A stretch of DNA of 64,000 bases, taken from positions 39,466-103,465 of the forward strand of contig NZ_BAYB01000034.1 of NCBI RefSeq assembly GCF_000685035.1. The letters run 5' to 3'. Below are positions 33,983-43,113 of this stretch, piece after piece. Positions within the stretch are counted from its first letter, which is position 1; each line of letters opens with the position of its first letter. Position numbers and translations under genes: made by a program. Below the pieces are notes generated by a model. It ran no database searches. It had not been told where the DNA came from and saw nothing but the letters and a program-made list of their open reading frames with translations. This DNA is from Paraburkholderia ferrariae NBRC 106233. GTDB taxonomy: Bacteria > Pseudomonadota > Gammaproteobacteria > Burkholderiales > Burkholderiaceae.

Positions 33983-35185
33983 ATGAAATCCACCGAGCAA
34001 CACCCCGCCCGAAGCTCGGGTCCCCTTTCTGGCATCAAGGTCGTTGAATTTGCCGGGTTGGGCCCGGCGCCGTTCTGCGCCATGGTGCTTGCGGATCTCG
34101 GCGCACATGTGCTGCGCATCGACAGGCTGGGCCCTCCTTCAGCTGGCGCGGCCATGTTCGACCCGGCTAAGGAGATCCTGCAGCGGGGCCGACAGGTGGT
34201 GGCGTTGGACCTTAAGCGTCTTGAGGCTCGCGAAGCGGCGTTGCGCTTGATTGGCGAGGCAGACGTGTTGATCGAAGGCTTCCGGCCGGGGGTCATGGAG
34301 CGCTTGAGTCTGGGCCCCGAGCGTTGCCTGACGGCGAATCCGCGCCTCATTTTCGGCCGCATCACCGGTTGGGGCCAAGAGGGGCCACTGGCGCATACCG
34401 CCGGTCACGACATCAATTACCTTGCACTATCAGGTGTGCTAAATGCCATCGGTCGACGTGACAGCGGACCTGTTCCCCCGTTGAACCTCGTTGCCGACTT
34501 CGGCGGTGGTGCGATGCTATTGACTGTGGGTGTGCTCGCCGCGCTCCTGCGCGCACGCATTGATGGAAAGGGCCAGGTCGTTGACGCAGCCATGATCGAC
34601 GGCTGCGCGCTACTGGAGGCGATGACACTCACGTTGTTCGCAATGGGTGCCTGGCGCGACGAACGGCAGGCCAATCTCCTCGATGGCGGTACGCCGCGCT
34701 ACGACACCTACGCTTGTGCCGACGGCAAGCACGTGGCGGTTGGCGCGCTGGAGCCACAGTTTTACCACCTGCTGCTGGAAGGTCTATGTCTGGCCGACGA
34801 CCCGGCAATGCAACAGCCGGATGACCGTACGCGCTGGCCTACCCAGCGCGAGCGCATCGCTGCCGCCTTCATGCGCCACCCGCGCGACGAATGGGTCCGG
34901 CGCTTCGAGGGGAGTGACGCCTGCGTCAGCCCGGTGCTGTCGTTGTCCGAAGCCCCGCATCACCCTCACAACCGGGCACGAGGCACTTTCGTCACTGTGA
35001 ACGGCCTGCTCCAGCCAGCGGTCGCCCCGCGCTTCTCGGCAACCCCAACTGACGCTCCGCCACCTTTACCAGGACCCGATGCCTACGGCGCATCAGCGCT
35101 GCGCAGTTGGGGCTGGCCGGAAGCCGACGTCCAGGCGCTCGTTGACCAAGGCGTTCTCTGCCATGGCGCCGACAGCGGCGACTAA
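33983..35185 (+). CDS. Alpha-methylacyl-CoA racemase (family III CoA-transferase fold)
   Basis: Interconverts (2R)- and (2S)-2-methylacyl-CoA, which lets beta-oxidation handle methyl-branched chains. The 400 residues follow AMACR closely: VVEFAGLGPAPFCAMVLADL at the start, then AGHDINYLALSG with the catalytic His, NLVADFGGG with the catalytic Asp, and GALEPQFYHLLLEGL with the Glu, the three residues known from the Mycobacterium tuberculosis racemase. FEGSDACVSPVLSLSEAPHH matches the AMACR C terminus. It is 22 bp before the LCAD-like gene, in an operon with it and a dienoyl-CoA reductase. Confidence 0.92.
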   Translation: MKSTEQHPARSSGPLSGIKVVEFAGLGPAPFCAMVLADLGAHVLRIDRLGPPSAGAAMFDPAKEILQRGRQVVALDLKRLEAREAALRLIGEADVLIEGFRPGVMERLSLGPERCLTANPRLIFGRITGWGQEGPLAHTAGHDINYLALSGVLNAIGRRDSGPVPPLNLVADFGGGAMLLTVGVLAALLRARIDGKGQVVDAAMIDGCALLEAMTLTLFAMGAWRDERQANLLDGGTPRYDTYACADGKHVAVGALEPQFYHLLLEGLCLADDPAMQQPDDRTRWPTQRERIAAAFMRHPRDEWVRRFEGSDACVSPVLSLSEAPHHPHNRARGTFVTVNGLLQPAVAPRFSATPTDAPPPLPGPDAYGASALRSWGWPEADVQALVDQGVLCHGADSGD

Positions 35186-35207
35186 CAAACCCAACGGAGA
35201 GCATGAC

Positions 35208-36362
35208 ATGTATGACCTGCGTTCCCGCCGTTCGTGGGAAAACGACGATGCGGTCCAATTCCGCGACTCGCTTCGCCGCTTCCTGGCCACGGAGGCCGTG
35301 CCGCGCGACCCGACGTGGCGGGAGCAAAAGCGCGTCGACCGCGATTTCTGGCGCCAGGCTGGCGAGTTGGGATTCCTGTGCCCCAGCCTTCCCGTGGAGT
35401 ACGGCGGCAGCGACACCAACTTCAGTTTCGAGGCCGTCATCGAAGAGGAACTGGGATACGCCGGAATTACCTCTTTCGGCCATGCCGTGCACGGTCCAAT
35501 AGCAGCCCACTACATTCTGCGCTACGGCACACCCGAGCAATGTCTTCGCTGGCTGCCAGGTATGGCCTCCGGCGAGCTGATCGGCGCGATTGGCATGACT
35601 GAGCCTGGCGGCGGTTCGGATCTGCAGGCGATACGTACCACGGCGCGACGCACAGGTGACCGATACGTGATCAACGGCTCCAAGACGTTCATCACCAACG
35701 GCCAAAACGCTGACGTAATCGTATTGGCGGTAAAGACTGACCCGAGCCAGGGTGCACGCGGCGTCAGCATGATCGTTCTCGAAACCAATGACCTTGCCGG
35801 TTTTCGCCGCGGGCGAAACCTGCACAAGATCGGCATGCATGGCAGCGACACGGCCGAATTGTTCTTCGACGACGTCCGTGTGCCAATTGGCAATCTCCTT
35901 GGCGAGGAAGGTCAAGGCTTCATCCAGATGATGGAGTCCCTGCCCCAGGAGCGCCTCGCGATCGCCCTTGGCGCACAAGCCACGATGGAGCGCGCGATCG
36001 AGATCACGGTGGAATATGTCAACGAGCGACAAGCCTTCAGGCAGACACTGATGGACTTCCAGAACACACGCTTCCAGCTCGCTGAATGCCTGAGCAACGC
36101 ATGCGTGAACCGCGCCTTCATCGACCAGTGCGTAACACAGCACGTGTCCGGCGGGTTAAGCACGGTCGATGCGTCGATTGCCAAGGCCTGGTCAACTGAC
36201 CGCCAGTGCGAGGTGCTGGACAAGTGTCTGCAATTGCACGGCGGCTACGGCTTCATGGAAGAGTACCCAATCGCCCGGATGTACGCCGACGCGCGCGTGC
36301 AGCGCATCTACGGGGGTGCGAATGAAATCATGAAAGAACTTATCGCGCGCGCACTTCGTTGA
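35208..36362 (+). CDS. Acyl-CoA dehydrogenase, long-chain (LCAD) type
   Basis: FAD enzyme making trans-2-enoyl-CoA. The 384 residues show GAIGMTEPGGGSDLQAIRTT at the FAD/substrate site and a C terminus, QLHGGYGFMEEYPIARMYAD, ending in QRIYGGANEIMKELIAR. The usual C-terminal catalytic Glu is replaced by Gly, as in LCAD and isovaleryl-CoA dehydrogenases, which instead use a Glu earlier on a helix; LPQERLAIALG is in that position. Mammalian LCAD accepts methyl-branched acyl-CoA, which fits the racemase partner. GGAGA precedes the ATG at 35208. Confidence 0.92.
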   Translation: MYDLRSRRSWENDDAVQFRDSLRRFLATEAVPRDPTWREQKRVDRDFWRQAGELGFLCPSLPVEYGGSDTNFSFEAVIEEELGYAGITSFGHAVHGPIAAHYILRYGTPEQCLRWLPGMASGELIGAIGMTEPGGGSDLQAIRTTARRTGDRYVINGSKTFITNGQNADVIVLAVKTDPSQGARGVSMIVLETNDLAGFRRGRNLHKIGMHGSDTAELFFDDVRVPIGNLLGEEGQGFIQMMESLPQERLAIALGAQATMERAIEITVEYVNERQAFRQTLMDFQNTRFQLAECLSNACVNRAFIDQCVTQHVSGGLSTVDASIAKAWSTDRQCEVLDKCLQLHGGYGFMEEYPIARMYADARVQRIYGGANEIMKELIARALR

Positions 36363-36390
36363 AGTGCTACAACTCGGAGGAAACACCACG

Positions 36391-37173
36391 ATGGATTATT
36401 CGCAGAAGAACGTCTTCGTCGCTGGTGGCTCCAGCGGCATCAACCTCGCAATTGCCGATGCATTGGCTTCTGCCGGCGCCCGCGTAGCCATTCTTGGCCG
36501 GCAGCAGGCCAAGATCGATGCCGCGCTCGCACAGTTGCGCCGCCATGGAGGTGACGTCCGAGGTTTCGCAGCAGACGTGCGCGATGCGGCTGCCGTGCAG
36601 CAGGCTGTCGAGCAAACCGCGCAGGACTTCGGCCCACTCGACGTCGTGATCTCCGGGGCCGCCGGCAACTTCATCTCGCCCGCGGCGGAGCTCTCGCCCA
36701 ACGGATTCAAGTCGGTTATGGATATCGACGTGCTTGGCACCTTCCACGTCATGCTCGCGGTCTGGCCGCACCTGCGCAAACCTGGCGCCGCCATCCTGAA
36801 CCTCACCGCAGCGCAGAGCTGGATGGCTACCCCCGGTCAAATCCACGTGTGTGCGGCCAAATCCGGCGTCGACCAGATCATGCGCACACTAGCAATCGAG
36901 TGGGGCCCCTCGGGTGTGCGGGTCAACTCCATCGCGCCCGGGCCGGTCGCTGACACCGAGGGGATGGCGCGCCTGGCGCCCACACCTGCAGCAGCGCGGG
37001 CCTGGACCCGCGCAGTGCCGCTTGGCCGCTTCGCCTCCAAGGACGACATTGTGCGCGCCGCGCTGTGGCTTTGTTCATCCGCTGCGGACTACGTGACCGG
37101 CGTCGTGCTCTCGGTAGATGGGGGCTTGTCGCTCGGAGGATCGAGCGCGGTGGTCGGTGCCATGGCGAGCTGA
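36391..37173 (+). CDS. 2,4-dienoyl-CoA reductase-like SDR
   Basis: The 260-residue SDR has the cofactor region FVAGGSSGINLAIADALASA and the DECR-like GAAGNFISPAAELSPNGFKS. The usual catalytic YxxxK is altered: the segment reads QIHVCAAKSGVDQ, with Lys kept and Tyr absent, as in dienoyl-CoA reductases of the DECR/SPS19 group. CGGAGG precedes the ATG at 36391 by ten bases. It lies 28 bp after the LCAD-type gene in the racemase operon. The role would be removal of a double bond at even carbons of unsaturated or terpenoid acyl chains. Confidence 0.82.
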   Translation: MDYSQKNVFVAGGSSGINLAIADALASAGARVAILGRQQAKIDAALAQLRRHGGDVRGFAADVRDAAAVQQAVEQTAQDFGPLDVVISGAAGNFISPAAELSPNGFKSVMDIDVLGTFHVMLAVWPHLRKPGAAILNLTAAQSWMATPGQIHVCAAKSGVDQIMRTLAIEWGPSGVRVNSIAPGPVADTEGMARLAPTPAAARAWTRAVPLGRFASKDDIVRAALWLCSSAADYVTGVVLSVDGGLSLGGSSAVVGAMAS

Positions 37174-37260
37174 TACAGAACGAAACCTTGGGGGAGAGCG
37201 ATCCGGGTCGCCCACGCGTGTCGGGTCGCGAACGACATCCTTTTCGTAACGAAGACAGAA

Positions 37261-38793
37261 TTACGTCTCCGGCATAGCAGGCTTGAAGCCACCGGTGTCG
37301 AGTTTAAAAATGTTAATCGCTCCGCGCAGGCTGTTTGCCTGATCGTCCAGGAATTGTGCTGAGGCAGCGGACTCCTCGACCAGCGCCGCGTTCTGCTGAG
37401 TTACCTCATTCAATTGGGTCACAGCTTGCCTGATCTGTTCAATCCCTCGACTTTGCTCTCCTGACGCCGCCCCGATCTCACTCATCATCTCCGCTACGCG
37501 CGAAACTGTGCTTCTAATCTCCAGCATTGCCCCGCCCACTTGATTGACCAGCTTTGTTCCTGTATCAACCTGCTCGACAGACTTACCGATCAAGTTCTTG
37601 ACGTCTTTTGCTGCACTTGCGGAGCGTTGCGCAAGCGCACGAACCTCACCGGCGACGACCGCGAATCCGCGGCCTTGTTCGCCGGCACGAGCTGCCTCGA
37701 CCGCCGCATTGAGCGCCAAGATGTTGGTCTGAAAAGAAATACCCTCAATCAAGCCTATTATTTCGGCGATTCTTGTCGAACTGCCATTGATTTCATTCAT
37801 GGTATCAATCATGTTCGAAACCACTTCATTGCCCCGCGCCACGCTTTCGGAAGCGTTAGTGGACAGACTCTGTGCGTGAAGTGCGTTTGTCGCGTTTTGC
37901 TGCACGGTGCTTGTGAGCTCCTCCATACTTGCAGCCGTCTGTTCCAGTGACGCAGCCTGCTCTTCGGTGCGCGCGGACAAATCGAGATTCCCGACGGCTA
38001 TTTGCTTCGATGTGGAGGCTACAGATTCGGCAGATGTCTTTACGATCAGCATCGCGCCGCTGACACGATCCATCAATTGGTTGAACGCACGGGCCGTTTG
38101 ACTGACCTCATCGCGACCGTCCGCAGGAATGCGTTTAGTTAAGTCATGCGAATCGTTTGCTTCTTGCAGGATGACTTGCATATTCCCCAACGACCTCTGG
38201 ATAGTGCGCGAAAGGACAATGATCCACGGAACGACTACCAGCACAACCAAAACCAAAACAACGGCAACACTTCGCACGGCGCCCCGGTTGATCCGCTCCG
38301 CGTTCTCGCGCGCCTCATTGCCACGTTCGCTCGCGGTCGCAATCATCGCGTCGACCCCCGCCTGAATCTGGTGAAATTCGCCGTGATAGAGTTTCACTAT
38401 CTGGTCGTTTGCTGATTTCGGATCGTGTGTCGCCAGTTCTATCAGTTGACGCGATTTCTGATCATATGCACTCCAATGCGAGAGCAGCGACGCCAGATCC
38501 CGTTGCTGATCCGCGGATCGAAACAGCGGAGCAATTGTTTTTCCCCACTTCTCAATGTTCTGTTCCGCATCTGCAAAGATCAATCTTGTGTCCGCGGATG
38601 TTGGGTCCAATTCAATCGTCGAGAGCGCACTTGCCTTGATCTCCGTGAGGCCTCTGATTTGCAGCTCGTGACGGTTCGTGTTCGCGCCTGCATCACTTAC
38701 ACCTTTGAATCCAACGAAAGGGACTATTATTCCCAAGCTCGCAGCAATGAGCGCCGCGATAACCAGAATCCGCAATCTAAGTCTGATCGTCAT
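37261..38793 (-). CDS. Methyl-accepting chemotaxis protein
   Basis: The 510-residue receptor has TM1 (about residues 8-30), a periplasmic four-helix-bundle-type sensor (30-180), TM2 with a long Val-rich run (181-203), a HAMP region, and the cytoplasmic signalling hairpin with the highly conserved EGISFQTNILALNAAVEAAR. No C-terminal CheR-binding pentapeptide is present. It is convergent with the dienoyl-CoA reductase gene and adjacent to the aldehyde dehydrogenase of the hydrocarbon island; alk clusters of Pseudomonas carry such a receptor (AlkN), so a role in taxis to the growth substrate is plausible. Confidence 0.93.
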   Translation of the reverse strand: MTIRLRLRILVIAALIAASLGIIVPFVGFKGVSDAGANTNRHELQIRGLTEIKASALSTIELDPTSADTRLIFADAEQNIEKWGKTIAPLFRSADQQRDLASLLSHWSAYDQKSRQLIELATHDPKSANDQIVKLYHGEFHQIQAGVDAMIATASERGNEARENAERINRGAVRSVAVVLVLVVLVVVPWIIVLSRTIQRSLGNMQVILQEANDSHDLTKRIPADGRDEVSQTARAFNQLMDRVSGAMLIVKTSAESVASTSKQIAVGNLDLSARTEEQAASLEQTAASMEELTSTVQQNATNALHAQSLSTNASESVARGNEVVSNMIDTMNEINGSSTRIAEIIGLIEGISFQTNILALNAAVEAARAGEQGRGFAVVAGEVRALAQRSASAAKDVKNLIGKSVEQVDTGTKLVNQVGGAMLEIRSTVSRVAEMMSEIGAASGEQSRGIEQIRQAVTQLNEVTQQNAALVEESAASAQFLDDQANSLRGAINIFKLDTGGFKPAMPET

Positions 38794-39022
38794 TTTGCGT
38801 AAGTGTCTTCCATTGTGAATCCATCACTGTCGACGCTAGTCAACAAGCGTCTGCGATAATTCCTCATATCATTCGTACTACTATAATTTAATCTCGAATG
38901 ACGTCATCGCCGTTGCCGGAAGTAAACCCGCAGCATCCATGTCAGCGCGTGGTTCCTTCCGCAAGCCCATCTTCAGATCACCCCGCGTCACTTACGGCCA
39001 CCAAACCTGATTAATCAATGGC

Positions 39023-39199
39023 TCATCGGTCAGTCCCAAGCATTTTCACCTTGTTGGCCTTGAACCAGTTGAAGTGGGTCACCAGCCTCCAGCCAGTCAG
39101 GTACTCGACGATATCGCTTTTGGCAGGTCTGCCCAACGTGCCACTTATCGCCTGACAAAAGCAGTAACGCCGCGCACGCTCCAATGTCCGCGGTGTCAT
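39023..39199 (-). CDS. Possible 58-residue ORF in a 485-bp gap
   Basis: The gap 38794-39279 between the chemoreceptor and aldehyde dehydrogenase genes contains one short minus-strand frame starting with MTPRTLERARRYCFC and containing EYLTGWRLVTHFNWFKANK. It is basic and has three Trp, but no family is recognised and no ribosome site is evident; it may be a chance frame or remnant. The rest of the gap holds an AT-rich stretch at 38860-38895, probably the chemoreceptor promoter. Confidence 0.25.
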   Translation of the reverse strand: MTPRTLERARRYCFCQAISGTLGRPAKSDIVEYLTGWRLVTHFNWFKANKVKMLGTDR

Positions 39200-39279
39200 T
39201 GAAACCCATGCGAGACCCCGGAATCTACGACGTGTTGATCCGATCTAACGATGGGAGCCACCGCAAGGTGGGCTGGCAG

Positions 39280-40758
39280 TTACGCAATCTTCACGATCAC
39301 GGACTTGGTTTCCAGATAGTGCTCGAAAACCTGCTCACCATTCTCGCGCCCCCAGCCGGATTGCTTAAACCCGCCAAACGGAATGGCGGGATCGGGGCTG
39401 AGCTGCGTGTTGACCCAGATCGTACCTGCATCAATTTTCTGCGCCAGTTGATGGGCTGCCGACAGGTCTCGTGTATAGATATGTGCTGCGAGGCCATATT
39501 CACTGTCATTAGCGAGCGACGCCAGTTCGTCAATGTCGTCATATGGCGTAGCCGTCAGGACCGGACCGAAGACCTCCTCGCGATAAACCGGATTGCTTCG
39601 GTCACGTGTCAGCAGGATCGTCGGTTCGACAAAATAACCCTCCCGATCGACACGGCCGCCGCCCATGACAACTTCAGCCCCGGCCTGGACCCCGGCCTGT
39701 ACACGACCCAACACGTTATCAAGCTGCCGCTGGCTGACGACAGGTCCAAGCACTGTGTCCGGTTCGCTACCGGCACCGATCTTGAAACTCCGCGCCACCT
39801 GTGACACGCCATCAAGGATCTCGTCCACCCGATTGCGCGGTACAAACAGTCTTGTACCTGCAAAGCAAATCTGGCCTGAGTTGAAGAACACCGCCTGTGC
39901 CGCGCCCGGCACCGCAATGTCCAGATCCGCATCTGGAAGAATGACTGTGGGAGACTTGCCCCCCAGTTCAAGTGTCAGGCGTTTCAGATCGTTCGCGGCG
40001 GTGGCTATCAGACGCTTGCCGGTAGCGGTTGAACCTGTAAAGCTGACCTTCGCGACCCCAGGGTGCTCGACCAATGCCTGTCCGGTGCGCCCGTCGCCGA
40101 GAACGACGTTGAACACGCCGGGAGGGAATCCAGCTTCGTGCACGAGTTGAGCCAGCCGCAATGCCGAATAGGGCGTAGCCTCGGCCGGCTTCAGAACCAC
40201 CGTGCAACCCGCAGCAAGCGCAGGCGCGATCTTCCACACCGCCAGCACCAGTGGATAATTCCAGGGCACGATAGCGGCAACAACGCCCACTGGCTGGCGA
40301 ACGGTATACGCATGATGTGATCCCGCGGGCTGCAGAGCAGGAGCAATGGACTTGCCACCAAGCTTCGAAGGCCATCCCGCCATATAGCGCAGCCACATCG
40401 CAGTGAGCGGAACGTCGACGGTACTCGCAATCGCGATAGGCTTCCCGTTGTCGAGTGTTTCGATCGCCGCGAGCTCTGCAGCGTTGGCTTCGACCAGTTC
40501 GGCCAGCCTGTGGATCAATCGCTCGCGACCCAGTGGCGACAGGTCGCGCCATGCCGGAGATACGAAGGCTGCGTGCGCCGCCTGGACGGCCTGATTCACG
40601 GCGTCCGGCGTACTGCCCGGTATGTCACCGATCACCGTCGCAGTGGCCGGATCGTACACCGGCAGTCGCTCGGCGGCGGCGTCGTCGAGCCACTCCCCAC
40701 CGATATAGTTTCGGCCAGCTGGAAGTTTCACATGCGGAATTTGACTGGGTGAATTCAT
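39280..40758 (-). CDS. NAD(P)-dependent aldehyde dehydrogenase (AlkH-like role)
   Basis: The 492-residue ALDH-superfamily enzyme has the Rossmann-side VAAIVPWNYPLVLAVWKIAP, the catalytic Glu in LELGGKSPTV and the catalytic Cys in FFNSGQICFAGTRLF, with the terminal IPFGGFKQSGWGREN. It belongs to the betaine/aromatic-aldehyde-like branch. In the island it is placed to oxidise the aldehyde derived from the hydroxylase product to an acid, for activation by the acyl-CoA synthetase. It follows the OmpW-like gene on the same strand (163 bp). Confidence 0.93.
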   Translation of the reverse strand: MNSPSQIPHVKLPAGRNYIGGEWLDDAAAERLPVYDPATATVIGDIPGSTPDAVNQAVQAAHAAFVSPAWRDLSPLGRERLIHRLAELVEANAAELAAIETLDNGKPIAIASTVDVPLTAMWLRYMAGWPSKLGGKSIAPALQPAGSHHAYTVRQPVGVVAAIVPWNYPLVLAVWKIAPALAAGCTVVLKPAEATPYSALRLAQLVHEAGFPPGVFNVVLGDGRTGQALVEHPGVAKVSFTGSTATGKRLIATAANDLKRLTLELGGKSPTVILPDADLDIAVPGAAQAVFFNSGQICFAGTRLFVPRNRVDEILDGVSQVARSFKIGAGSEPDTVLGPVVSQRQLDNVLGRVQAGVQAGAEVVMGGGRVDREGYFVEPTILLTRDRSNPVYREEVFGPVLTATPYDDIDELASLANDSEYGLAAHIYTRDLSAAHQLAQKIDAGTIWVNTQLSPDPAIPFGGFKQSGWGRENGEQVFEHYLETKSVIVKIA

Positions 40759-40921
40759 GATGCGTGCTCCTCTTTGCAGAAATTGTTCAGAAATGCAATC
40801 CCCGTCTAAACGGCCAGATTGACCAGAGAACCATCGATGTTGCCGCGGCCCGCGCAGTAGAAGGACGCAGGACTCCGATGCGCTCTCGCGGTGATTGCAT
40901 TGAGCTGCTTAATGGACGCCG

Positions 40922-41593
40922 CTAGAAGTGGTAGCTCACCCCCACATGGGCGATGATCGGATCGAGGCGAAGATCAACGTTCGCCGGTGGTCCGCCCAAA
41001 GCGGGGATCGTGCCGCTCGCGGATGTCTTGACAAAGATCTTTCTGACGTCGGCAAACACGGACCATCTTTTGTTGATGGGAACATCGAACCCGGCTTCAA
41101 CGACTCCACCCCACGCGCTGTGCACCTTCAGGCCCGCGACGTCACCGTCGCTCGTGCTGATGACCCACGTATAGTTAACCCCGCCTCCGATGTATGGACG
41201 TACGGGTCCCCAATCCCCTAGTCCGTACGTCAATGTGAGCACGGCAGGTGCGTAGGTCACCTTGCCCAGATTGCCGGTAAGAGGAGGCTCAAAGTTTCTT
41301 AGCGTCCCGCCTGCCGACAGTTTTGTAGTCGGCGGCACACCCACACCCAGGCGGACCGTCCATCGCGGCGCAATCTCATACCCGAGTTCCACTGCGAACG
41401 AGCCGTTGTCCTGCAAGCCCACATCCGCTCCCGGAATCGGCTGGCCCGCAACCTTCGCCTGATCCGTATGGCCGTCAAAGAACACGCCCACCGGACCGGC
41501 GCGCACGGTCCATGGCGTTGTCTGTGCCATCGCACTTGAACTCGCCGCAAGTGGCGACAGTAAAAAAAGAGGGAACAGGATTTTGGATCGCAT
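40922..41593 (-). CDS. OmpW family outer-membrane protein (AlkL-like)
   Basis: The 223-residue precursor has a signal peptide (to about residue 24, SSSAMAQ) and an eight-strand beta-barrel pattern ending in aromatic SYHF, as outer-membrane proteins do. The PWTVRAGPVGVFF start and RPYIGGGVNYTW segment are OmpW-like. AlkL of Pseudomonas is of this family and carries hydrophobic substrates across the outer membrane, which suits the island. The ATG at 41593 has GGAGA upstream. A perfect FNR-type box lies 59-72 bp upstream; OmpW is FNR-regulated in enteric bacteria. Confidence 0.88.
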   Translation of the reverse strand: MRSKILFPLFLLSPLAASSSAMAQTTPWTVRAGPVGVFFDGHTDQAKVAGQPIPGADVGLQDNGSFAVELGYEIAPRWTVRLGVGVPPTTKLSAGGTLRNFEPPLTGNLGKVTYAPAVLTLTYGLGDWGPVRPYIGGGVNYTWVISTSDGDVAGLKVHSAWGGVVEAGFDVPINKRWSVFADVRKIFVKTSASGTIPALGGPPANVDLRLDPIIAHVGVSYHF

Positions 41594-41651
41594 TGAGATG
41601 TCTCCGACTTCTATAGTTTTGAATGCGCCGTTGCGTTGTCGCGACGCATAT

Positions 41652-41665
41652 TTGATATTGATCAA
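41652..41665 (-). promoter_or_regulatory. Perfect FNR/ANR-type box upstream of the OmpW-like gene
   Basis: TTGATATTGATCAA matches TTGAT-N4-ATCAA exactly and lies 59-72 bp before the ATG at 41593. The position matches that seen for adh and phaC in the first 11 kb, so the same oxygen-responsive regulator may act here. Confidence 0.65.
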
Positions 41666-41771
41666 TGCCATCCACGCATACACACAACCTAAGTATGGTT
41701 TGCCATGTTGTGCGCTCCCCGCTTCCGACGATTCTGCGAGCCCCATACCAGATAGCGCGCCAGAAATGACT

Positions 41772-41817
41772 TCGCGCCACTCACCCGGCCATGACTCCAA
41801 CCGGGTGAGTGGCGCGA
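41772..41817 (-). terminator. Very stable 17-bp hairpin between thiolase and ompW-like genes
   Basis: The arms 41772-41788 and 41801-41817 are fully complementary (TCGCGCCACTCACCCGG and its reverse complement) around a 12-base loop. It begins 62 bp after the thiolase stop on the minus strand, so it probably ends the operon. It lacks a clear T-run, so it may instead protect an mRNA end. Confidence 0.6.
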
Positions 41818-41878
41818 TCGTTGTCGAGAAACCGGCTATCCGCGCCGCTATACTGCGCGTTCGCGCCGGTGATTGCCT

Positions 41879-43063
41879 TCAGTAGCGCTCGACGGCAATG
41901 GCGGTCGCCTCTCCTCCCCCGATGCAAAGCGATGCCATGCCCCGCCGCAGCCCCTGGCGACGCAGGGCGTGCAGCAGCGTAACCAGAATGCGCGCGCCGC
42001 TGGCACCGATCGGATGACCTAGTGCGCACGCGCCGCCACTAACGTTCATCTTCTGGTGCGGGACGCCGAGCTCCGACATGACCACCATCGGCACCACAGC
42101 AAACGCCTCATTGATTTCGTAGAGGTCAACGTCGTCGTTCTTCCATCCCGCTTTCACGAGCGCCTTCTGGATTGCCGCAACCGGTGCGGTGGTAAACCAT
42201 GCTGGTTCCTGTGCGTGCATCGCCTGCGCCGTCACGCGCGCAAGCGGCTCGACACCGAGGCGGTTTGCGGTACGCTCACGCATGAGTAGCAAGGCAGCGG
42301 CGCCATCGTTGATCGACGAGCTGCTCGCAGCGGTGATCGTGCCGTTCTGATCAAACGCCGGCCGCAGCTTCGGGATCTTCTCGACATTGATTTTTCCCGG
42401 TCCTTCGTCGACGGAGATTGTCTGCGCCCCGGCACGGTCCTCGACATTGACAGGCACAATCTCGTCGTCGAACGCCCCGGTCTGGATGGCACGGAGCGCG
42501 CGTTCCACCGAAGCAATCGCAAACGCATCTTGCGCGTCGCGCGTGTAGCCATAGCGGGCGACGCACTGCTCTCCGAATGTGCCCATGCTTCGCCCTGCCT
42601 CATAGGCGTCCTCCAAGCCATCGAGCATCATGTGATCGAAGGTACGTGCATGGCCCATCCTGTACCCGCCTCGTGCCTGTTGAAGGAGATAAGGTGCGCG
42701 ACTCATGCTTTCCATGCCACCAGCTACCACAACCTCTGCGCTGCCGGCCAGCAATGCGTCGTGGCCGATCATTACCGCCTTCATGCCCGAGCCGCACACT
42801 TTGCCTACCGTCGTACACGGCGTCGATCTGGACAACCCGCCGCTGATCGCGGCCTGTCTTGCTGGCGCCTGACCGAGTCCCGCTGTCAGGACGCACCCCA
42901 TCAGCGCTTCAGATACTGCGTCAGGCGCGATGCCTGTGCGCTCAAGTGCGGCAGCGATCGCAATGCCGCCAAGCTGCGGCGCGGGAACGTTCTTGAGTGC
43001 CCCCTGGAATGAACCCATAGGAGTACGAACGGCACTTACGATCACGACAGGATCACTATTCAT
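41879..43063 (-). CDS. Acetyl-CoA C-acyltransferase (thiolase)
   Basis: Thiolytic cleavage of 3-ketoacyl-CoA, the last step of beta-oxidation, or the reverse condensation. The 394 residues hold the acyl-accepting Cys in VGKVCGSGMKAVM (about residue 90), NEAFAVV, the His in GHPIGASGARI and the second Cys in SLCIGGGEA. It lies downstream of an acyl-CoA dehydrogenase and a small membrane protein on the same strand. A strong hairpin after its stop suggests that it is the last gene of the hydroxylase operon. Confidence 0.94.
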   Translation of the reverse strand: MNSDPVVIVSAVRTPMGSFQGALKNVPAPQLGGIAIAAALERTGIAPDAVSEALMGCVLTAGLGQAPARQAAISGGLSRSTPCTTVGKVCGSGMKAVMIGHDALLAGSAEVVVAGGMESMSRAPYLLQQARGGYRMGHARTFDHMMLDGLEDAYEAGRSMGTFGEQCVARYGYTRDAQDAFAIASVERALRAIQTGAFDDEIVPVNVEDRAGAQTISVDEGPGKINVEKIPKLRPAFDQNGTITAASSSSINDGAAALLLMRERTANRLGVEPLARVTAQAMHAQEPAWFTTAPVAAIQKALVKAGWKNDDVDLYEINEAFAVVPMVVMSELGVPHQKMNVSGGACALGHPIGASGARILVTLLHALRRQGLRRGMASLCIGGGEATAIAVERY

Positions 43064-43113
43064 ACGATATCCCCTCTTATATGGCTAACCTGAAATCTGG
43101 CGACACAAGATCC

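Noticed and set aside
38898..38907. Palindrome ATGACGTCAT in the gap by the chemoreceptor
   Set aside because: A 10-bp palindrome is expected by chance at this scale and has no second copy or clear promoter context.
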